Source of the DNA: JAPOUP01 sp965201085
Lineage (GTDB): Bacteria > Pseudomonadota > Alphaproteobacteria > Rhodobacterales > Rhodobacteraceae
Direction of reading: 5' to 3'
Length of the DNA stretch: 64,000 nt
Assembly: GCA_965201085.1 (NCBI GenBank)
Contig: CBDAVS010000010.1
Location: 310,001-374,000 of the forward strand
Positions 53,899 to 62,134 of this stretch are shown in pieces. A program made the translations under genes and the position numbers. Position 1 is the first letter of the stretch. The number at the start of each line of letters is the position of its first letter. The notes beneath the pieces were generated by a model. The model was given only the letters and a program-made list of their open reading frames with translations. It did not search any database and was not told the DNA's origin.

Positions 53899-56800
53899 AT
53901 GGCACAATACAGATACGAAGAGCAGCCAATCTCGCGCGGCAAAGGCAGAAGCGCGGTGATCTACGCCGCCTATTGCCACGCCACGAAGATGCGATCCGAC
54001 GTGGAAGGACGCAGCGCCAGTTATCACGAGAAAGCGAGCCAGCTCGTACATTCGGAAATCGCGATTCCGGAGCAGGTGCCCGATTGGGCCGCTGAGGAAT
54101 TCGGTGTGCTGGCCTTTCGGACAACGCTGGAGGCCATACGCAAACCTGAGAATGACGCCGCAGCGATCAGGGAAGCCTGGGCGAAGACATCCGAACGGCT
54201 TTGGAACAGTGTGGAACGGGCCGAGCGGGAGCTCAATCCCCGCTTCAAACGGGCGCGATACGCGTTCTCCACCATTATCTCCATTCCGGTCGAGCTTCCG
54301 ACCGACCAGCAGATCGAACTGACACGCGGTTTTGTGGACTCCGCGTACGTTCGGCACGGAATGTGCGCTGACTGGGTGATCCACGACAGAAACGACGGCC
54401 ATCCCCATGTCCATGTCATATTCACGACGCGTTGCCTCGGGTCGGAAGGTTGGGGCAGGAAAATGCCGGCTTGGGCCAGCTGGGACGTTCTGATCGAGCG
54501 CCGGGGGCTCTGGGGGCAACATGCGAACGTTCGTTTGAGCGCTTCGAGGTTCAACGATCGGGTCGACCACCGGAACTATGAAGCGAGAGGGCTCAAACTG
54601 GTGCCGGATACGGCCAATCCACACTTTGCGGAGAACGCCGACGGAAGCGGATCGGTCGGTCCCGATGAGGAACGCGCGATCAGGGCGAGGCGGCGCAACC
54701 AGGTGTATCTCAAGAAGAATCCCGAGCACATCGTCGACATAACGCAGGCCATCAAGGATGTATTTACCGAGGAAGATCTGCGCAGGCAGATGGAAAAGAG
54801 GATGGAAGTATCGGTAACGGCAACTGGACTCGGAGCGCTTTGCGTGACCGATGAAGAACTGAAGGAGCTGGGTGATCGCGCACTCCGATCGGAAAAACTG
54901 GTTCGGGTGGAACCCGACGCACCGGACGGCTCAGTGCGGTACATGACATCGACGAAACTCGCAGAAAGCGAAGATCTTAACCGGATGACGAAAACTCTGG
55001 CCAAACGGCCGCTCACGACGGTCGGGCCAATCGCCGGGGTGAACGAAGCGAAGCATGAATATCGCGGTTACGGTCGAAGGGCGGTCAACGAGATGCACTC
55101 GGTAAAACGTATCTCGCTTATCGATTGCCGGCCCGGATCCAATCTTGTCTCCGCGCTCGAAAGCGTCGCTCGCGTTTGGCTGTCCCGGGGGTTCGAGCTA
55201 TGTGGCGCCGCCTTGACCCACAATTCCAAGAGGGATCTTGCGGAAATCGAAGGACTTCGACTCAGGCCGCTCGCAAGATGGGACTTTCTATGGTCGAGCG
55301 GCGTAGACCTTCCGAAAGAGCGCTCGGTGTTCATTCTTGCCGATGCGGCTATGGTCAACGTGCCGCAGTGGAGCCGCGTCCTGAACCGAATTCAGGAGTC
55401 CGGCGGCAAGTTGATCGCGATCCGCGATCCCAACCGCCCGCTTCCGGTTATCGGAAGATCCGGGTGGTATGCTGTGCTGGACGGTGTCGGGAATTCAGAG
55501 AGCATCGGAAAGAGTTTCAGACAGTGGAGAAACCGTGAGCAGATGGCCTTGGCCGCGCTGGCCAGGGGTGGTAGCGGAGCACGGAACGCCATCGAACACT
55601 ACGTGCGTAAAGACGCGGTACGGCTTGTAATGCAGCCGGAGGATCCGTTTGTCGTTCTGGTGCAGGCCTATTTCGATGCCGACTGCCACGGTGGCAGCCG
55701 AATCGCACTCGGATATTCTGCCAGCGACGCTCATGCGCTGAACCTAGCGGTCCGCAAAGAGGCATTGCTGCGCGGTGAAGTCGATAGAAGTGCCGTTCGG
55801 TCATACGGCATGATCGAGCGCATCGATCGGTCGGAATGTGTTCCACGGATCCAAAGAGTGCCGCTGGAACTCGGTCCGGGAGATCAGATCATTCTGACCC
55901 GACCCCATCCAGAGGCCGGGATCCCCGCCTTTACGCTAGGCAAGGTGCTAGCGACGCAGGAAAATACCATCGATGTGAGACTGCACGGTAATTACGAAGA
56001 GAGGGGCTTCGGACGTCATTCGTTCGATCTCTCGACGTTTCGGGGTGTTGATTATGGATACGCGGCGACTCTCCGAGTGGCGGAGCGCCTGTTCGCCGCG
56101 AAGACATTCGTGTTGGCCCACCGGTCAATGCACCGACACGCGGTGTATGTCGCGCTCACCCGGCATTTTGAGGGCGTTACCTTCATCGGCCGTCCTGGAC
56201 ATGTCGAGTCCGTGGCCGATCTTATCCGCCTCGCACAGACGCCGGGTCACCTCACCGTCGGTCATCAGGATGTGTCTGACCATCCAGAGTTGGTCTCGCG
56301 TCTGTCGGTCGAGCGGCGATCGGTTGCCGAGCGTTCGGCGCATGATCTCTCACCGCTTGTCGAAGCATTTGCGCGTCAGGGCTTCGGCACCGGCATCAAC
56401 GTTCTGGAAGACCGGACAATTCTGGACATCGCCAATCAATACATGTTTATTCTTGAAAAGTATTGGGACAGAGCCAGTCCCGTATTTCGTGGTGAATCCC
56501 GTCGATACGCCGAGGATCCGACCCTCGCCGTCGACGATATCCTGCAGACCCAATCGTCCGTCAGGGCAGCTGAAGTCGCGGAGCGGATCGCCAGGGAAGT
56601 GGTGGAGCCCGAGACATTTCTGCGGCTGTTCGTGGCGGCGATGGCGCATCCTGACCTCGTTACGGTCTCGGGAACCAACCCCACGGGCGGTGCCCTGTCC
56701 TACTCAACCCGAAAGGAGCTGCGGTTCGTGGAACGTTCGTTGCGCATCGTCGACGATCAACGGGAATCGAACACGCGCACATTGGAATCGGAACGCCCGG

Positions 56801-58491
56801 GAGCGAATGCGACACCGGATCGTCGGAAGCCCCCGGCGGCGACAAAGACCGAACTCCCCGCACCGCCAACTCCCCCTCGCGGTCTCCCACCGGATAGGCT
56901 TCGCCTCATCCGTACCGATCGCCGCAACAGGGTGCGGGTCGTGTCTAGGTTCGTTCGGGATCGAGAGCGATACGGAGGCAACGTTATCGGCATCGCCCCT
57001 ACGCGGGATGGAGTTAACGAACTGAGATATGCGGGCCTTCATCAGGTCGGAACGGTCCGGGAATACTGCGCTCGATCGGAGCGTGTTTCGCAAATGCTGG
57101 ATGGCAACTCCCTGGTGATTCTCAACCAAGCGAGTCGCATTTCGAGCGGCGACGCGTATGCCCTGTTAAGCCGTCAGTCGAAGATCGGTGCGCCGCTCGT
57201 GGCTCTTCTTGACGATTCCTCCGCAGGCACGCTTGAGGATAGTCCGGTATTTCGGGCGCTTGAGCTTCGTGTTGGAGCGTCACGCGTTTTACCGGATCAC
57301 GAACCGAACCCGGATCGATCGAACCTGCTTCGCGACATCTCGCTTGACGGACATAAACGTGCGAATGCTCTAATGGATCTCGACGACGGAGACGCGATCC
57401 ATGCCTGTAAGACGGTGCGCGGCGCCGTTGAGCGGATCGCTGAGAACCTCGTTAAAGATAGATCGACCGATCGAATCGCCGTGGCGTACTCCCAGGCGGA
57501 AGCCGATGCCATAAACGACGCGGTCCGCGTTCGGTTGAATGCCATGTATCCGCAGCGTTGGGCGGAGGGTTGGCGAACCACCAAGGCTTTGAAACACCTG
57601 AAACACGGAGACCGAATCAAGTTTCTGGCGGATGTGCTGCGATACACCGTTCCCGCGTCGGAACCCGATGGATCTTCCGGTCACGAAACCGCCAGAATAC
57701 CCGACAATCTCCTGATTCGCGCGGGGGAGACAGCGGAAGTCCTTTACCGAGGCCACCATGGCGGTCTGCGGCTGAGACTTCATGGCCGTGAGGTTTCGAA
57801 AACCATCGAGCTTCCCACGACCGTGGTCCTCCCGTGTTGGCGCTTTGCCTTTGCGGGCTCGATCGAGAATGAACTGCCCCGAAGTCGCGACAGCGTTCAT
57901 ATACTGGTATCGCATCGAATGTCGCGACAGTCGCTGCTGTCCGCGATGTCCATGCATATCCGTGAATTTAAACTGGTGCTTCCGGTCACCGAAACCGATA
58001 GGCTGATATACCTGACGGAGACGCTTGACCGGAGCCCTCGGAGTCAAAATCGCCCGGTCTACGGGTTTGAAAGTTCACTTGCCGCCCGAACCGCGATGGA
58101 TGAACCGCCCGAAGACGGCGACCGACGCTGCGAACCCGTCAATATCGCATTGGCCAGGCTTCGAACAGCCGTCAACCTCGATGAGAGGGTTCTGCCAGAA
58201 TCGCCATCCGATGATGTGATCTCCGGTATATTGGCCGATGTGTTCGGTGCTGCGACGCTGAAGGACGGTGAACCGCCGTCGAGTTCGGATCGGCTTGCGT
58301 GGGAGATGCTTCTGAACACGTTCTGGGATCCCGATGAAGCATCGCGGATACTCGAGCGGTTACCAACCAGCCTTCCTGATCGGGGCAGATCGCTGGCCGG
58401 TGAAGCTGTCGGGTCGGAGGATGTGGAGATCCCGCCGGTCCAGGCGATACTCATGGCGAATTCGATGCTCGCGTCGCGTATGTTCGGTTAA
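53899..58491 (+). CDS. MobA/MobL-family relaxase with two degenerate helicase-like regions (TraA-like)
   Basis: A 1530-residue protein, one of the longest intact genes here. The N-terminal relaxase domain (about 1-300) has RGKGRSAVIYAAYCHATKM and the metal-binding HPHVH at residues 168-172. It would nick transfer DNA at oriT. Residues 385-810 resemble the helicase part of rhizobial TraA, but the Walker A position reads DCRPGSNLVSALESV and the Walker B VFILADAAMV, so ATP hydrolysis is unlikely; the C-terminal helicase segment VDYGYAATLRVAERLFAAKT and YVALTRHFEG is still recognisable. Residues 905-1380 look like a second, even more worn helicase copy. Pro-rich text near 970 joins the two. It begins a two-gene unit with the hypothetical gene at 58558. 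Confidence 0.82.
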   Translation: MAQYRYEEQPISRGKGRSAVIYAAYCHATKMRSDVEGRSASYHEKASQLVHSEIAIPEQVPDWAAEEFGVLAFRTTLEAIRKPENDAAAIREAWAKTSERLWNSVERAERELNPRFKRARYAFSTIISIPVELPTDQQIELTRGFVDSAYVRHGMCADWVIHDRNDGHPHVHVIFTTRCLGSEGWGRKMPAWASWDVLIERRGLWGQHANVRLSASRFNDRVDHRNYEARGLKLVPDTANPHFAENADGSGSVGPDEERAIRARRRNQVYLKKNPEHIVDITQAIKDVFTEEDLRRQMEKRMEVSVTATGLGALCVTDEELKELGDRALRSEKLVRVEPDAPDGSVRYMTSTKLAESEDLNRMTKTLAKRPLTTVGPIAGVNEAKHEYRGYGRRAVNEMHSVKRISLIDCRPGSNLVSALESVARVWLSRGFELCGAALTHNSKRDLAEIEGLRLRPLARWDFLWSSGVDLPKERSVFILADAAMVNVPQWSRVLNRIQESGGKLIAIRDPNRPLPVIGRSGWYAVLDGVGNSESIGKSFRQWRNREQMALAALARGGSGARNAIEHYVRKDAVRLVMQPEDPFVVLVQAYFDADCHGGSRIALGYSASDAHALNLAVRKEALLRGEVDRSAVRSYGMIERIDRSECVPRIQRVPLELGPGDQIILTRPHPEAGIPAFTLGKVLATQENTIDVRLHGNYEERGFGRHSFDLSTFRGVDYGYAATLRVAERLFAAKTFVLAHRSMHRHAVYVALTRHFEGVTFIGRPGHVESVADLIRLAQTPGHLTVGHQDVSDHPELVSRLSVERRSVAERSAHDLSPLVEAFARQGFGTGINVLEDRTILDIANQYMFILEKYWDRASPVFRGESRRYAEDPTLAVDDILQTQSSVRAAEVAERIAREVVEPETFLRLFVAAMAHPDLVTVSGTNPTGGALSYSTRKELRFVERSLRIVDDQRESNTRTLESERPGANATPDRRKPPAATKTELPAPPTPPRGLPPDRLRLIRTDRRNRVRVVSRFVRDRERYGGNVIGIAPTRDGVNELRYAGLHQVGTVREYCARSERVSQMLDGNSLVILNQASRISSGDAYALLSRQSKIGAPLVALLDDSSAGTLEDSPVFRALELRVGASRVLPDHEPNPDRSNLLRDISLDGHKRANALMDLDDGDAIHACKTVRGAVERIAENLVKDRSTDRIAVAYSQAEADAINDAVRVRLNAMYPQRWAEGWRTTKALKHLKHGDRIKFLADVLRYTVPASEPDGSSGHETARIPDNLLIRAGETAEVLYRGHHGGLRLRLHGREVSKTIELPTTVVLPCWRFAFAGSIENELPRSRDSVHILVSHRMSRQSLLSAMSMHIREFKLVLPVTETDRLIYLTETLDRSPRSQNRPVYGFESSLAARTAMDEPPEDGDRRCEPVNIALARLRTAVNLDERVLPESPSDDVISGILADVFGAATLKDGEPPSSSDRLAWEMLLNTFWDPDEASRILERLPTSLPDRGRSLAGEAVGSEDVEIPPVQAILMANSMLASRMFG

Positions 58492-58557
58492 CACGAAATC
58501 GCTGACAGACTTGAGGCCGCCCTAACGCTGTTCGGTACGCGGGCGCGGATCGCCCGG

Positions 58558-59649
58558 ATGTTCGCCAAAGATGGTGATATGGCACGGACCCCGATGGAGG
58601 TTCGGGTCTGGTCTGAGAACCGCTGGTACCGGGAGCGGGGTATTCAGGGAATCCTCGCCGATGTACCTCAGGCCGAGGAGCGGGTCGCTTTCGAGACGTT
58701 GGCGAAGCTTGGAGTGCGTGGCACCGAAAGGTGTGAACGCGTACGACGATTTGAGACCGAACGGAAACGTGGTTGGAGCAGGTGGGAAGGGCGCGAACTT
58801 CAGTTGCGGGTGGAGCGCGAGGCACGTGCTCGCAAATTGGAAGATATCACGCTCGTTTTGGCCTGCATGATCGCTGAGCGGGTGGACCCAGCCAGTCCGG
58901 TTCATGCACTCGATCTTCATTCAGTGATCCCGGAACTGCTTATGGCGTTGGCTCGACCGTCGGAGAACCTATCGAAGAAGGCCGAGCAAATCTCCAGGTC
59001 GCTCGCCAGGGAGCGAGAGAAAGCGGACCAGCGCGTGAAGATAGCGGACAGGATCGGAAGGAAGAACAGGTTCCATTCCGAAGCGGCACGATACCGGGGA
59101 GATCCTAATTTCCTCCAACTGGAAGAGGAGCGCGAATGGCGCGATACGTATGCGACGGTTGAGAGGTTCTTATCCAGCCGCGACGTGGAGCCGACCTCCT
59201 TGGAAAGGTTGGTCGCGAACGCGTCTTTGGTGACCGATAAAGATGAGTGGAAATCGGTTACGGATGCGATGATGCAGGCGCTGTCCCTTGGGCTGCCGGA
59301 GCGAAGTGCCGATGCGTTGCGCGCTGAACGGGTCCAGTTGATGTCCGCCATTGGAAAGCGACCCAGCCATGAAGAGATATTGGATACATTCAAGAGAGCA
59401 AAGCTTGTCAGACGGATATATGCGTCATTCACGGCTCTGGAAATCCAGAGTCTGGCCAGTGGTGAAGGCAGGTTGCCGGGTAACCTCGATCAAGGCGCGG
59501 ATAGGGACCGTATAGCGAAGAACATAGAGACGCTGCATTGGGGTGCGAACCTTAGCGAAGCGCCTTGGTCCAAGCGTTTCCAGGAGCGTAAGCTCTCGCA
59601 GCAAGCGGACCGGACACGTGGTATTTCGATAGGGATCGAGCCGTTCTGA
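58558..59649 (+). CDS. Hypothetical protein downstream of the relaxase
   Basis: A 363-residue, highly charged, largely helical protein that I cannot assign. It starts 67 bases after the relaxase stop. The ATG at 58579 (MARTPMEVRVWSENRW) is an alternative start and seems closer to the conserved part. Arg/Glu-rich helices such as RELQLRVEREARARKLEDI and KKAEQISRSLAREREKADQR suggest coiled coils. No signal peptide or membrane segment. By position it could be an accessory mobilisation protein, but nothing in the sequence shows this. Confidence 0.6.
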   Translation: MFAKDGDMARTPMEVRVWSENRWYRERGIQGILADVPQAEERVAFETLAKLGVRGTERCERVRRFETERKRGWSRWEGRELQLRVEREARARKLEDITLVLACMIAERVDPASPVHALDLHSVIPELLMALARPSENLSKKAEQISRSLAREREKADQRVKIADRIGRKNRFHSEAARYRGDPNFLQLEEEREWRDTYATVERFLSSRDVEPTSLERLVANASLVTDKDEWKSVTDAMMQALSLGLPERSADALRAERVQLMSAIGKRPSHEEILDTFKRAKLVRRIYASFTALEIQSLASGEGRLPGNLDQGADRDRIAKNIETLHWGANLSEAPWSKRFQERKLSQQADRTRGISIGIEPF

Positions 59650-59709
59650 GCATGAGTTGACCTTCGGTTGGATGAATGCCAATGGCATGCCCCGCATGGA
59701 CCGGCCTTA

Positions 59710-60715
59710 GAGTTTGAATCATAAGTCACTGATATGATCAAGCTATTGTTTTTCATGGAGTTGACGCCCTCGCCACCCGCCTGAGCAGGAACCGGCAGGC
59801 GGCCAGCGTTCGTTCGTGCCTCACTCACGCCCGAACCGGTGGCGCGTGATGCCTCACCCCGGATGCCAGCGAGTTCCCGCAGAGGCGCTCATAGTCCTTC
59901 GACAGGCGGCGGCACCGGCCCATCCAGGCGAAGGTCCGCTCCACGACCCACCGGCGGCAGGGAACCGTGAACCCTTTGACATCCTTCGGTTTTTCGACGA
60001 TCCCGATCACGTCCGACAACCCCCTCCCCTCAAGCCGCTCCCGCAGCTTCGGACCCGGGTGGCCACCGTCGGCGAACGGCCTGCACACCGTGGGCACCGT
60101 CACCGGCGGCTCCGCGGTCAGGTCCGGCGCCCCGTCCCGGTCCTGGATGTCGGCGGTGTGAACCGTCATGACGACCGGCGTGCCGTCGGCGTCCACGATC
60201 AGGTGCCTTTTCCTCCCCTTCACCTTCCTGCCGGCGTGGTGGCCGAGGGGCCCGCCGCTCTCCGTGGTCCTCACCGACTGGCTGTCGACCGGGGCGGCGG
60301 TCGGCTCCGCGGAGCGCCCCGAACACCGCCGCGCGAGGTTCCGGAGACGATGCACGAGACGCTCCAGGAGCCCGCTCCGCCGCCATGCGTGAAAATGGTT
60401 CCGGCCGGTGGAAAACGGTGGATATCCAGAGGGTAACGCGCGCCACCGGCATCCCGTGGACAGGATATACCGGCCCGCGTCGAACACCGACCGAAGGTCG
60501 ACCCCGCGCGGCCGCCCCATCCTTCCCCGCTTCGGCGGCATCGGCACAATGATGGTCCATTCGGCGTCGGTCAGATCGTTTTGACTGTGGTCGTCCGGGC
60601 GCTTATGGAGCTGTTGGGTGGTCCTGTTCCAGGGCATGGCTCTCTCCGTATCTGGGTGCGTTCACCAACCGGAATACCACATCCTGCGGGACCACTCAAC
60701 TTATGGAACAAACTC
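59710..60715 (-). mobile_element. IS5-family insertion sequence, copy 4 (intact ORF)
   Basis: 1006 bases, orientation opposite to copies 1-3. Ends GAGTTTGAATCATAAGT and, reverse-complemented, GAGTTTGTTCCATAAGT. TTA on both sides (59707-59709 and 60716-60718). The right TTA is also the left flank of the next IS5 element. Confidence 0.9.
59825..60637 (-). CDS. IS5-family DDE transposase
   Basis: A 270-residue open frame, nearly the same protein as that at 5150. VDSQSVRTTESGG, PFADGGHPGPKL and RRWVVERTFAWMGRC carry the catalytic D, D and E. Differences from copy 1 are scattered (for example EPMLPKQG against VPMPPKRG). Of the IS5 copies, only this one and copy 1 are uninterrupted, so they are the candidates for recent activity. 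Confidence 0.93.
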   Translation of the reverse strand: MPWNRTTQQLHKRPDDHSQNDLTDAEWTIIVPMPPKRGRMGRPRGVDLRSVFDAGRYILSTGCRWRALPSGYPPFSTGRNHFHAWRRSGLLERLVHRLRNLARRCSGRSAEPTAAPVDSQSVRTTESGGPLGHHAGRKVKGRKRHLIVDADGTPVVMTVHTADIQDRDGAPDLTAEPPVTVPTVCRPFADGGHPGPKLRERLEGRGLSDVIGIVEKPKDVKGFTVPCRRWVVERTFAWMGRCRRLSKDYERLCGNSLASGVRHHAPPVRA

Positions 60716-60718
60716 TTA

Positions 60719-61698
60719 GAGTTTGACTCATAAGTCACTGATTCAATCAACCGTTTGAATCCTGGGGTTCAGCTCCCGCGCCACGCGGCGGGCGTTCGTT
60801 CGTGCCTCACTCCCGCCCGGGCCAATGGAGCGGGATGCCTCACCCCGGAGGCCAGCGGGCTGTCGCTGAGCCTTTCGCAGTCCTTCGACAGGCGGCGGCG
60901 ACGGCCCATTCAGGCGAAGGTCCGCTCCACCACCCGGCGGCGGTGGAAGACCGTGAACCCTTTGACATCCTCCGGTTTTTCGACGGTCCCGATGATGTCC
61001 GCCGGACCCGTTCCGTCAGGGTGTCCGCGCGGCTTCGGGCCGGGGTGGCCGCCGTCGGCCAAGGGTCCGCGCACGTCCGGGGCCGTCAACGGCGGCTTCG
61101 CGATGACATCCGGCGCGCCGTCCCGGTCCCGGATGCCGGCCGCATGGACCATGACGGTGACCGGGGTTCCCCCGGCGTCCACCGCGACGGTCCGCTTCCG
61201 GCGCCTCACCTTCCCGCCCGCGTGGTGGCCGTGGGGTCCACCGCTCCCGGTGGTCCTCACCGACCGGCCGTCGATGGCGGCGGCGGCCGGCTCCGGCGAA
61301 CGCCCCGCGCACTGTCGGGCGGGGTCCCGCAGGGAGTCGGGACATGCCCGGTGGACCGCTCCGGGGCCAGACGTGGAAACGGTTCCGGACGGTGGAATAC
61401 GGTGGATACCGGTGGGTAGGGCGCGCCACCGGCGGCCGATGGAAAGTATGTACCATCCCCCGTCGAACACCGACCGGAGGCCGGTCCTGCGGGCCTCCCC
61501 ATCTTTCCCCGGCTTCGGCGGCATCGGCCCGACGATGGTCCGTCCGTCGTCGGACGGATCGTTCTGACGGCGGTCGTCCGAACGGCTGTACAGCTTCAGG
61601 GTGGTCCTGTCCCGGGGCATGGCTGTCTCCGCATCCGGTTGATTTCACCAACCGGAATGTCACATCCTGCGGGACCACTCAACTTATGAAACAAACTC
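60719..61698 (-). mobile_element. IS5-family insertion sequence, diverged and decayed
   Basis: 980 bases between GAGTTTGACTCATAAGT and, reverse-complemented, GAGTTTGTTTCATAAGT. It directly abuts copy 4 with only TTA between them. The fragments at 35191-35626 and 11604-11972 resemble this type more than the intact one. Confidence 0.85.
60800..61620 (-). pseudogene. IS5-family transposase (diverged), broken
   Basis: From 61620: MPRDRTTLKLYSRSDDRRQN, GRTIVGPMPPKPGKDG, then a frame change. IDGRSVRTTGSGGPHGH, ADGGHPGPKPRGHPD and RRRVVERTFA follow, where the conserved Trp codon has become TGA (60910). The remainder (MGRRRRLSKDCERL-like) lies beyond the stop. Clearly dead. Confidence 0.85.
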
Positions 61699-62134
61699 TT
61701 GGAACTGGGATCCGAAGCGGAATATCGCGTTTTACCGCTCCATGCCTTACCGGAAGGCTGTTTGGGCTCCTCAATTATATCGTTGCGCCACTTTCCACAG
61801 GAGCCCTTCCGCAAAGTTGACCTTGATGCGATAGGTCCAGCTGCGGACTGCTGGATCACGGCGGGTCAATCTCGGATGAAATCCCGCGCAAACCGCTGTT
61901 CGTGCTTTGGCTTGCACCGGCACGGTTGTCGCTTGATCCGACATGACGGTCGATCTTCGGTCCGCGTCCGTGGTTTGCGCGGCTCCGGTATCGGATGTCA
62001 TAAATCAGCGTTTCCGTCGTTTTCCGCGACCGCTGTTGGTGTGCAATGCATCGATACCTCCGCTCATTGCTTGGAGATGGTACGAAGATCATATATGCGG
62101 ATCGGAATTCCTCGCTAACCATCGGTCTCCTTAC
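61699..62134. other. Region upstream of the TPR-sulfotransferase gene
   Basis: About 435 bases of host-like composition. Short frames on both strands show nothing I recognise. The promoter of the downstream gene should be here but could not be assigned. Confidence 0.35.
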
